From Candidatus Bipolaricaulota bacterium (GTDB taxonomy: Bacteria; Bipolaricaulota; Bipolaricaulia; UBA7950; UBA9294): a stretch of DNA of 20,021 nt. The notes below the pieces were generated by a model. It ran no database searches, was not told where the DNA came from, and saw only the letters and a program-made list of their open reading frames with translations. Positions 13,893 through 20,021 of this stretch are shown in pieces. The position numbers and the translations under genes are program-made. Location: contig JAGLYB010000067.1 of assembly GCA_023132545.1 (NCBI GenBank), positions 1 to 20,021 on the forward strand, given 5' to 3'. How positions within the stretch are numbered: the first letter of the stretch is position 1; each line of letters opens with the position of its first letter.

Positions 13893-14835
13893 GACGAATA
13901 TCTCCTTCACTCTTTAGAGAATGGCCAAGCTCTTCCAATCGATCTTCAACTTTGCTTAACGTTTTTCCGCCGAAGCCGTGAATGTCAAGCAGCTCCTCAC
14001 GGGGACGCGTCAGCAAGTCGTTTAGCGTTACGATGTCTGCCTCCTGCAAGAGGTTGCACGCACGCTGATCGATGTTTAAGTCAATAAGTGAAATCGAAAG
14101 CTCTTCGGCTTCGACCTCCTCCGCCTCATCTACGAGAATGCCATACGGGTGCTCCGCGAAGCCGTTGAATAGGTCGATATGACGCTTGAGAATTCTGCTG
14201 GCTTCTGACAGTGCCTCTTCAGGCTTGATCGCGCCGTTGGTAGCCATCTCAAGGACCAGTCGTTCGTATCCAGTCTTACCGCCAACGCGAGTTTCTTCGC
14301 TGTGAAAGTCAACACGCCGAACGGGAGAGAAATCCGCATCGATGGGAATCACAGAAAGTGGCGAGTCCTCAAGGCTGTTCATCTCGGACGCCACATACCC
14401 GAATCCAGTTTCCACTTCCACTTCAACATCAAGCTCTCCAACCTTGCTCAAGGTCGCAATATGAAGATCCGGATTAATAATCTCAACGCCCGGCGGGGTC
14501 ACGATATCGGCGGCTGTGACAACTGCCGGACCTTTCACCGTCAACGTCAGCCTCTGCATCTCATCGTCTTTTATGCGAAGAGACAGGCTTTTGAAGTTCA
14601 GTATGATTTCCAGAATGTCCTCGCGGACTCCGTCGATTGTATCATATTCGTGATACTTACCGGCGAAGCGAACGCGCACTACAGCTGAGCCGGGAATGGC
14701 GGAAAGCAATACCCGACGAAGCGAATTCCCAAGCGTAGTGGCAAAACCACGCTCAAGCGGCTCGATCGAAATCTTCCCGCTAGTCTCCGTTAATTCCTCA
14801 ACCTTTATCCCTTGTGGGAAGACAAGCTCGTCCAT
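13882..14835 (-). CDS. rpoA: RNA polymerase alpha subunit
   Basis: Alpha (317 residues) dimerises to start RNA polymerase assembly, and its C-terminal domain contacts UP elements and activators. The N-terminal domain shows 'PLERGFATTLGNSLRRVLLSAIPG' split across about 26-49. After an acidic linker ('DEAEEVEAEE', about 234-243) the C-terminal domain reads 'LNIDQRACNLLQEADI', 'LLTRPREELLDIHGFG' and 'KVEDRLEELG'. Its length is normal and no residue loss is evident. The ATG is 8 nt after the rpsD stop, with GGAGG partly overlapping that stop. This is the usual rpsD-rpoA-rplQ order. Confidence 0.98.
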   Translation of the reverse strand: MDELVFPQGIKVEELTETSGKISIEPLERGFATTLGNSLRRVLLSAIPGSAVVRVRFAGKYHEYDTIDGVREDILEIILNFKSLSLRIKDDEMQRLTLTVKGPAVVTAADIVTPPGVEIINPDLHIATLSKVGELDVEVEVETGFGYVASEMNSLEDSPLSVIPIDADFSPVRRVDFHSEETRVGGKTGYERLVLEMATNGAIKPEEALSEASRILKRHIDLFNGFAEHPYGILVDEAEEVEAEELSISLIDLNIDQRACNLLQEADIVTLNDLLTRPREELLDIHGFGGKTLSKVEDRLEELGHSLKSEGDIRHEA

Positions 14836-14843
14836 GTCGCCTC

Positions 14844-15467
14844 CTAGCGGGAGTAGAACTCAACGATCAGGTTGGTGGCGATGGATAGGCCAATCTGCTC
14901 AACGTTAGGCGTCGAGACAAGTTGGAACTTCATCGCATCGGCGTTTTTCTCCAACCATGTAGGAACTTCCCGTCCCTGATTTGCTTCAATGATCACTTTC
15001 ACTCGGCTACGACGTCCTTCTTTGATGGACACGACGTCGCCGTCTTTCAGCAGCCTGGACGGCACATTTGAGGCTCGTCCATTCACTTCAAGGTGTCCAT
15101 GGACAACCATCTGGCGCGCTTGCTGGCGAGATGAAGCAAACCCGGCTCTGTAGACGAGATTATCAAATCGCCGCTCAAGTAAGATCAACAGCGCTTCACC
15201 CGTAACGCCTTTTCTGCGCTTGGCTTCAGCCATGTAATTGCGGAATTGCTTCTCTCGAACGCCGTAGATGCGTCGTGCTTTTTGCTTCTCCCGCAGGTGA
15301 AGTAGATATTGACTTCTTCGCGGACGCCGCTTCTTCGGACCTTCGCCGGGGGGGCGCGATCGCGAACTCATCGCGCAACTACGCGAGTAGCATCGATCCC
15401 CTTTCAGAAAGAGCTTCTCGCCCTCTCTGCGGCATTGTTTGCACTTTCCTCCAGTATCTCGTCCCAT
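14844..15467 (-). CDS. rpsD: 30S ribosomal protein S4 (zinc-type)
   Basis: S4 (207 residues) nucleates 16S rRNA 5'-domain folding. The N-terminus has Cys9, Cys12, Cys26 and Cys31 (CX2CX13CX4C), the intact zinc-binding form. The S4 RNA-binding domain follows ('ERRFDNLVYRAGFASSRQQA', 'VVHGHLEVNGR'). The start ATG overlaps the rpsK TAA by 1 nt (TAATG), with AGGGGAGA just upstream. In many bacteria S4 also represses its own operon; no such site was identified here. Confidence 0.98.
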   Translation of the reverse strand: MGRDTGGKCKQCRREGEKLFLKGDRCYSRSCAMSSRSRPPGEGPKKRRPRRSQYLLHLREKQKARRIYGVREKQFRNYMAEAKRRKGVTGEALLILLERRFDNLVYRAGFASSRQQARQMVVHGHLEVNGRASNVPSRLLKDGDVVSIKEGRRSRVKVIIEANQGREVPTWLEKNADAMKFQLVSTPNVEQIGLSIATNLIVEFYSR

Positions 15468-15814
15468 TATCGTCTCCCCTTACTGTGGGAAACCGGTGTT
15501 ACGTTCTTCACTTCTTCGACGCGGATCCCAGAAGACTTGATTGTCTGAATGACGGACTGTCGCCCCGATCCCGTCCCCTTAACAAAGACGGCAACTGAAC
15601 GAATTCCTACATCTTTCATTTCCCGAGACAGGGACTCAGCAGCAATCTGCGCGGCATAAGGGGTACCTTTGCGTGATCCTTTGTAGCCGACGACACCAGG
15701 CGTTTTCCACATCACTGGATGCCCGTTCATGTCCGTAATCGTGATGATGGTGTTATTGAACGAGGCGTGGATGTGAACCTGGGCACGCTCAAGCTTAATG
15801 TTTTTTGTTGCCAT
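15467..15814 (-). CDS. rpsK: 30S ribosomal protein S11
   Basis: S11 (115 residues) of the small-subunit platform. Typical stretches are 'VHIHASFNNTIITITDMNG', 'VGYKGSRKGTPYAAQIAAE', 'VFVKGTGSGRQSVI' and the C-terminal 'NVTPVSHSKGRR'. It is a little short at the N-terminus compared with many S11 proteins, where that segment is variable. The ATG follows the rpsM stop by 5 nt, with GAGGT upstream, and the stop overlaps the rpsD start. Confidence 0.98.
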   Translation of the reverse strand: MATKNIKLERAQVHIHASFNNTIITITDMNGHPVMWKTPGVVGYKGSRKGTPYAAQIAAESLSREMKDVGIRSVAVFVKGTGSGRQSVIQTIKSSGIRVEEVKNVTPVSHSKGRR

Positions 15815-15819
15815 AGCTG

Positions 15820-16185
15820 CTACCTCTTCTTACCCGCCTTCGCAGGGCGTGGTCCTTTCCACGTCCGAGCGTTGGCCCGAGTCCGCTGTCCGCGCGCCGG
15901 TAGGCGCCTCGCGTGTCGACTTCCGCGATACGAATTGATGTCCTTCAAGCGTTGAATACTCGAATGGATCCTTCGTCGCAGATCACCCTCGACCATGAAT
16001 TGCTCAACTTCACGTCGCAGATTGTTGACCTCATTCTCTGTGAGATCCTTCACGCGCACGTCGGGAGAAATCCCTGTTTTCTCGATGACTTCGGCCGCCC
16101 GAGTCGAACCGATCCCGTAGATGTACGTCAACGCGATCTCGATTCGCTTGTTGTTCGGCAGATTGACACCCGCTATTCGCGCCAT
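15820..16185 (-). CDS. rpsM: 30S ribosomal protein S13
   Basis: S13 (121 residues) of the small-subunit head, which contacts the P-site tRNA and forms intersubunit bridges. It begins MARIAGVNLPNNKRIEIALT and contains 'YIYGIGSTRA', 'RREVEQFMVEGDLRR', 'SYRGSRHARRLPARGQRTR' and a basic tail 'GPRPAKAGKKR'. A GGGGGAA Shine-Dalgarno sequence lies in the 11-nt gap after rpmJ. Confidence 0.98.
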   Translation of the reverse strand: MARIAGVNLPNNKRIEIALTYIYGIGSTRAAEVIEKTGISPDVRVKDLTENEVNNLRREVEQFMVEGDLRRRIHSSIQRLKDINSYRGSRHARRLPARGQRTRANARTWKGPRPAKAGKKR

Positions 16186-16196
16186 TGATGTTCCCC

Positions 16197-16310
16197 CTAC
16201 CCTTGCCGCTGCTTATGCTTTGGATTCCGACAGATAACGCGCACTCGCCCATTACGCCGGATGACCTTGCAATTAGCGCACATCTTCTTAACAGAAGCTC
16301 GAACTTTCAT
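16197..16310 (-). CDS. rpmJ: 50S ribosomal protein L36
   Basis: A 37-residue L36. The sequence begins MKVRASVKKMCANCKVIRRN and ends 'VRVICRNPKHKQRQG'. The zinc ligands Cys11, Cys14, Cys27 and His32 are all present, so this is the zinc-type paralogue. It sits in its usual place between infA and rpsM. Unusually for this cluster, no Shine-Dalgarno sequence is visible in the 18 nt between the infA stop and its ATG, so it may depend on read-through ribosomes. Confidence 0.96.
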   Translation of the reverse strand: MKVRASVKKMCANCKVIRRNGRVRVICRNPKHKQRQG

Positions 16311-16328
16311 AATGTCAAGCGCAGTAGT

Positions 16329-16571
16329 TTAGGACTCACGATAGACAATCCTGCCTTTAGTCAGATCGTACGGAGAGAATTCAACGATCACACGATCTCC
16401 GGTAAGAATCCGGATATAGTGCTTCCGAATTCGCCCCGAGATATGACACAGTACGACATGATCGTTATCGAGTTTCACTCGAAACGTCGAATTGGGAAGA
16501 GATTCAATCACCTCACCCCGAACTCGAAGCACGTCTTTCTTGCCTCCACGTTGTTTCTCGTTCGTAGCCAC
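16329..16571 (-). CDS. infA: translation initiation factor IF-1
   Basis: IF-1 (80 residues) is a single OB-fold protein that binds the ribosomal A site during initiation. It contains 'VIESLPNSTFRVKLDNDHVV', 'CHISGRIRKHYIRIL' and 'SPYDLTKGRIVYR'. The N-terminus is 8-9 residues longer than the usual 72-residue form ('ATNEKQRGGKKD'). The GTG start overlaps the map stop by 1 nt (TAGTG), with AGGAGGTGA about 12 nt upstream. A shorter GTG-started form at codon 14 has a GGAGG 10 nt upstream but would lose the normal N-terminus. Confidence 0.95.
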   Translation of the reverse strand: MATNEKQRGGKKDVLRVRGEVIESLPNSTFRVKLDNDHVVLCHISGRIRKHYIRILTGDRVIVEFSPYDLTKGRIVYRES

Positions 16572-17335
16572 TACGCTTTTTCGTCACCTCCTAGCGTTAC
16601 AACGACTGCTCCATTTTCTGTCAGTACAATCGTATGCTCAAAATGCACAGACAACCCGCCTGATCCCGTCACTACGGTCCAGTGGTCCGCTTGGACCTGG
16701 GTCGCCATTGAGTCGATCTTGATCATCGGTTCAATGGCCAGCGCCATTCCCGGTCGCAATCGTACCCCATGACCGGGCGGTCCGTAGTTGGGAATCTGCG
16801 GATCTTCGTGCAAATCTTTCCCGATTCCGTGTCCGACATACTCCTTGACCACATAGAACCCTGCCATTTCGACATAGCTTCCAATAGCGTGCGAAATATC
16901 GGACAAACGGTTTCCTATCTTAACTTGTTCAATTCCTTCCCACAAGCTTCGCTCACCAACGTCCATCATTCGCTGAGCGATGTCGTCGATTTGCCCGACA
17001 GCGACTGTCGTGGCCATATCAACGTGCAATCCTTCCCGCACAAGCCCGATATCAATCGAAAACACGTCTCCCTCTTCGAGCTTTCGCTCGGAGGAAGGAA
17101 TCCCGTGTACAACTTCCTCGTTAATTGACGCGTTGATCGTAGCTGGATAGCCGGAGTACCCCTTGAACGAAGGCACTCCACCAGCCTCCCGGATGAGCGA
17201 TTCCGCCATTTCATCGAAGAACAGCGTGCTACGACCAGGCTGAACTTCTTCACACAAGGCAGAGAGGATCCGAGCCAATAGGCGTCCGTTATCTTGCATG
17301 ATGGAAATCTCGGCCGGGGTTTTCAGCACGATCAT
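16571..17335 (-). CDS. map: methionine aminopeptidase, type I
   Basis: This cytoplasmic metalloenzyme removes the initiator Met from nascent proteins. It has 254 residues, the normal type I length without an N-terminal extension. The five metal ligands are Asp95 ('SIDIG'), Asp106 ('HVDMATT'), His169 ('YVGHGIG'), Glu202 ('AIEPM') and Glu233 ('HFEHT'), and His77 ('VHGIP') is the substrate-contact His. I chose the ATG at 17335, which overlaps the adk stop as ATGA, rather than an ATG at 17371 inside adk. Its stop overlaps the infA start. Confidence 0.97.
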   Translation of the reverse strand: MIVLKTPAEISIMQDNGRLLARILSALCEEVQPGRSTLFFDEMAESLIREAGGVPSFKGYSGYPATINASINEEVVHGIPSSERKLEEGDVFSIDIGLVREGLHVDMATTVAVGQIDDIAQRMMDVGERSLWEGIEQVKIGNRLSDISHAIGSYVEMAGFYVVKEYVGHGIGKDLHEDPQIPNYGPPGHGVRLRPGMALAIEPMIKIDSMATQVQADHWTVVTGSGGLSVHFEHTIVLTENGAVVVTLGGDEKA

Positions 17336-17964
17336 GCGGTCAGAATGCCAATGATCTCCGAGAACACGCACTCGGATCCAGCTGACCCGTCAAGCGTACG
17401 CAGAACTCCAAGCTTCTTATAGAAATCAATCAACGGTGCCGTCGATTTTTCGTAAACGTCATATCGATTCTCGATGACTTCCGCCTTGTCGTCATCGCGT
17501 TGGTACAGCTCTCCACCGCAATCAGCACAGGTGGTTTCCCCCTCTGCCAGATTGAACGTTAGATTGTAGATTTCTCCACAGCCGCGGCAGACGCGCCGAC
17601 CTGTTAGGCGACGAACGACTTCTTCGCGTGCGAGACCGATATTGAGCACTACGTCGATGGTGGCGAACTCGCTCAACGCCTCAGCCTGAGCCGCCGTACG
17701 CGGAAATCCGTCTAGCAGGAAACCCGCTGTAGCTGCTTCGATGCGACCGCGGATCATGTCTATGATCAACTGATCGGGAACCAAGTCACCTCGATCCATA
17801 AATCCCTTCGCTGTCTTGCCAAGCTCAGTCTGTCGGGAGACTTCGTCCCGCAGAATGTCGCCGGTGGACAAATGAACCAAACCCAACTTGTCGATGATCT
17901 GCTTGGCTTGGGTGCCCTTGCCTGCCCCGGGAGGGCCAAGGAGAACCACATGCGTCAGAGCCAC
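17332..17964 (-). CDS. adk: adenylate kinase (zinc-containing, long form)
   Basis: Adenylate kinase interconverts ATP + AMP and 2 ADP. At 210 residues it is the long form with a LID domain. The P-loop G10-PPGAGKGT is at 10-18, 'LSTGDILR' (32-39) binds AMP, and 'GFLLDGFPRT' (81-90) is the family signature. The LID carries Cys126, Cys129, Cys146 and Cys149, a structural zinc site. The GTG start overlaps the secY stop by 1 nt (TAGTG), with AAGGAGAGG just upstream. Its place after secY is standard. Confidence 0.97.
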   Translation of the reverse strand: MALTHVVLLGPPGAGKGTQAKQIIDKLGLVHLSTGDILRDEVSRQTELGKTAKGFMDRGDLVPDQLIIDMIRGRIEAATAGFLLDGFPRTAAQAEALSEFATIDVVLNIGLAREEVVRRLTGRRVCRGCGEIYNLTFNLAEGETTCADCGGELYQRDDDKAEVIENRYDVYEKSTAPLIDFYKKLGVLRTLDGSAGSECVFSEIIGILTA

Positions 17965-19241
17965 TAGCCTCTCCTTCCCAGCAAGCCACCCGACTTGGTC
18001 AGGGATTCGTAGTGCCGCATCACCAAATGGGTTTCGATCTGCATCAACGTATCGATACCTACACCCACGACAATAAGCAGTGAGGTCCCTCCAATCAGGA
18101 ACATCGTCTGAGATCCACTGATTGATGACAGGATGTATGGCAATACTGCCACCGCAGACAGGAATACTGCTCCCACCAGCAGCATACGTCCTAAGATACC
18201 GGTGATATACTCCGCTGTCGGTTTGCCCGGCCGCACACCGGGGACAAACCCACCGGCTTCGCGAATATTCTTGGCGACATCATTGGGATCGAACACAATT
18301 GAGCTATAGAAATATGTGAAGAAGAAGATCAAAAGGACGTAGCAGATGATGTACAGCAAGCTTCCCTGCGCAAAGTAGGCCATCGCAGTCGTCCAGTTCA
18401 ATGCACTGAAAATTGTAATGGGAAAGGTCAATAGTGCCATGGCGAAGATGACAGGGATAACGCCCGATTGATTCACCCGCAGAGGCAGGTGTGAAGAATG
18501 GCCTCCATAAATCCGACGCCCCATCGTTCGCTTGGCATATTGAATCGAAATCTTGCGTTGCCCTTGCTGTACCATTGTCATGCCACCGACTACTGCAACA
18601 AGCAGCACAATGAACACCAATCCCCAATATGCCGGTATGTTGCCGGTGGTGATATCCGTCCACAATATATTCAGGCTGGACGGGAAGCGGGACAAGATGC
18701 TGATCATAATGATCAGGCTGATTCCGTTTCCGATTCCGTTCTCGGTGATACGTTCTCCCAACCACATCAAGAAGATTGTTCCCGTTGTCAGTGTCATGAT
18801 CGTCGTTGCATAAAACCAAATCGTGGCATCAATTGGAAACGCACCGCGAATGATCGATGAGAAAGCCATGGCCTGGACGATGGCCAGGGCAACAGTGGCA
18901 TAACGTGTATAAGACGTAATCTTTCGTCGCCCCTCACGTCCCTGTTGTTGCAGCTCCTTGAGCTTGGGAATCACTGAAGTCAGCAGGCTGAAGATAATTG
19001 AAGCATTGATGTATGGCGTCACGCCCAGTGCGAATAGCGAAAATCGCTGCAGGGCACCGCCGCTGAACATATTCATGAAATCGAGAAGTCCACCTTCTTC
19101 GAAGGCACTGATCCCGCTCATACTTACACCAGGAACAGTAATGTGCGTTCCTAATCGAATGACGATGATCGCACCCAAGGTGAACAGGATTCGCTTGCGT
19201 AGTTCCGGAACCTTGAACAGACTCGCGAATTTCTCCCACAT
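17964..19241 (-). CDS. secY: preprotein translocase subunit SecY
   Basis: SecY (425 residues) is the membrane channel of the general secretion pathway, expected to have ten transmembrane helices. Markers are 'RKRILFTLGAIIVIRLGTHI' near the N-terminus, a plug-like segment 'GGALQRFSLFALGVTPYINA', 'GERITENGIGNGISLIIM', 'NQSGVIPVIFA', 'NIREAGGFVPGVRPGKPTAE' and the C-terminal 'GTSLLIVVGVGIDT'. It starts 2 nt after the rplO stop, with GAGGTGA upstream. The position and partners are conventional. Confidence 0.98.
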   Translation of the reverse strand: MWEKFASLFKVPELRKRILFTLGAIIVIRLGTHITVPGVSMSGISAFEEGGLLDFMNMFSGGALQRFSLFALGVTPYINASIIFSLLTSVIPKLKELQQQGREGRRKITSYTRYATVALAIVQAMAFSSIIRGAFPIDATIWFYATTIMTLTTGTIFLMWLGERITENGIGNGISLIIMISILSRFPSSLNILWTDITTGNIPAYWGLVFIVLLVAVVGGMTMVQQGQRKISIQYAKRTMGRRIYGGHSSHLPLRVNQSGVIPVIFAMALLTFPITIFSALNWTTAMAYFAQGSLLYIICYVLLIFFFTYFYSSIVFDPNDVAKNIREAGGFVPGVRPGKPTAEYITGILGRMLLVGAVFLSAVAVLPYILSSISGSQTMFLIGGTSLLIVVGVGIDTLMQIETHLVMRHYESLTKSGGLLGRRG

Positions 19242-19243
19242 GC

Positions 19244-19690
19244 CTAAATCACCTCGGCCTTTCCTCCAGCTTCTTCAATCTTGCGGGCAGCCTCGGCAGC
19301 AAACCGATGAGCTCGTACCACAAGCGGCTTGGTCAATTCTCCTCGACCGAGGATTTTGACCAGTTCGATTTTTCCCTTGACCAATCCGCCTTCGCGTAGA
19401 CGTTCCGGCGTAATCTCTTCGTTGGCGTCGAATAGGTTATTCAAGGTATCGACGTTGACACACGCATATTCCACTCGCGCGTAATTCGTGAATCCACGCT
19501 TAGGGAAACGCATCCAGATTGGCGTCTGACCACCTTCATACCCCGGTCGGGTTCCGCCTCCGGAACGAGAGTTCTGACCTCCATTCCCTCGACCGGACTC
19601 ATGACCGCCCAAACCCGATCCGTACCCTCGACCGATACGTTTCTTTCGATGCTTGGCACCTTTAGTAGGGTGCAGATCCTCAAGCCGCAT
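19244..19690 (-). CDS. rplO: 50S ribosomal protein L15
   Basis: L15 (148 residues). It starts MRLEDLHPTKGAKHRKKRIG and continues 'GRGYGSGLGGHESGRGNGGQ', the Gly/Arg-rich extension that threads into 23S rRNA. 'PIWMRFPKRGFTN' is the family motif. AGGAGG lies 6 nt before the ATG. The gene overlaps the end of rpsE by 11 nt, leaving no space for rpmD (L30), which often lies between rpsE and rplO. Confidence 0.97.
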   Translation of the reverse strand: MRLEDLHPTKGAKHRKKRIGRGYGSGLGGHESGRGNGGQNSRSGGGTRPGYEGGQTPIWMRFPKRGFTNYARVEYACVNVDTLNNLFDANEEITPERLREGGLVKGKIELVKILGRGELTKPLVVRAHRFAAEAARKIEEAGGKAEVI

Positions 19691-20021
19691 CTTCTACCTC
19701 CTGAGTGGCCACGCCCACACCGAGAAGCTGCTCGATTTCTTGGCGGCTACGCAGTTGTTCTAGCCCTTTCAATGCAGCTTTTGACAGGGTCAATGGATTC
19801 GTCGTTCCGATAGACTTGGTCAATATGTCCTTGATTCCCGCCAGGCGACAGATGGCGCCCACCGTTGTCCCGGCAATGATTCCGGTCCCTGGATATGCAG
19901 GCTTCAGCAACACGTTGCCAGCCTTGAACTTGCCAATAATTTCATGAGGTATCGTATTGCCGTCCAGGTTTACCTGAATAAGGCTCCTTTTGGCGTCTCG
20001 AATGGCCTGTTGAATCGCTCG
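19680..20021 (-). CDS. rpsE: 30S ribosomal protein S5 (partial, C-terminal part)
   Basis: The last 113 residues of S5; the 5' part lies beyond the right edge. The visible part starts 'RAIQQAIRDAKRSLIQVNLD' and holds the C-terminal domain motifs 'GTGIIAGTTVGAICRLAGI' and 'IGTTNPLTLSKAALKGL'. The stop TGA lies inside rplO (11-nt overlap). Confidence 0.96.
   Translation of the reverse strand, partial: RAIQQAIRDAKRSLIQVNLDGNTIPHEIIGKFKAGNVLLKPAYPGTGIIAGTTVGAICRLAGIKDILTKSIGTTNPLTLSKAALKGLEQLRSRQEIEQLLGVGVATQEVEDAA

Overview
The window is bacterial and chromosomal. Its right third, on the minus strand, is the distal part of the ribosomal-protein superoperon: rpsE (partial), rplO, secY, adk, map, infA, rpmJ, rpsM, rpsK, rpsD, rpoA, rplQ. 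The genes are packed with overlaps of 1 to 11 nt and close with a hairpin terminator. The left two thirds hold unrelated metabolic and maturation genes. No phage, IS, CRISPR or tRNA features are visible. I cannot name the phylum. A lipobox protein, a zinc-type S4, a missing rpmD and a CGCAGAG-type dispersed repeat suggest a little-studied, probably uncultured bacterium.

Layout from left to right. A truncated minus-strand gene (1-96) precedes a minus-strand alpha/beta hydrolase with an Asp in the nucleophile position. Divergent from it is a plus-strand Ser esterase. Next is a tight plus-strand hypC-hypD-hypE operon for the Fe(CN)2CO cofactor of [NiFe] hydrogenase. No hydrogenase genes and no hypA, hypB or hypF are in view. 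A 443-bp non-coding region with hairpins and a repeat pair follows, then a minus-strand Fpg/Nei-type DNA glycosylase and a plus-strand small lipoprotein. After that come a large minus-strand lysine 2,3-aminomutase-like radical SAM enzyme with a leader of about 200 nt, and a coupled hyuA-hyuB pair that looks leaderless. Divergent from hyuA is an NAD-dependent L-threonine 3-dehydrogenase of the short-chain type with a TTG start.

How the genes may work together: HypC, HypD and HypE form one maturation pathway. The aminomutase-like enzyme, HyuA/HyuB and threonine dehydrogenase all suggest amino-acid or cyclic-amide metabolism, but the sequence gives only adjacency as evidence. The ribosomal genes are an ordinary housekeeping block.

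The most unusual structure is in the 3' end of hypC. Three consecutive, sequence-unrelated, near-perfect inverted repeats (20-, 14- and 10-bp arms) lie inside an open reading frame and encode an extra acidic, Ser-rich tail of about 45 residues just before hypD. Similar long-stem hairpins recur in non-coding positions after hypE, after the DNA glycosylase and between the dehydrogenase and rplQ. I see no complete new multi-gene system here. The hypC hairpin train is the best candidate for something undescribed.
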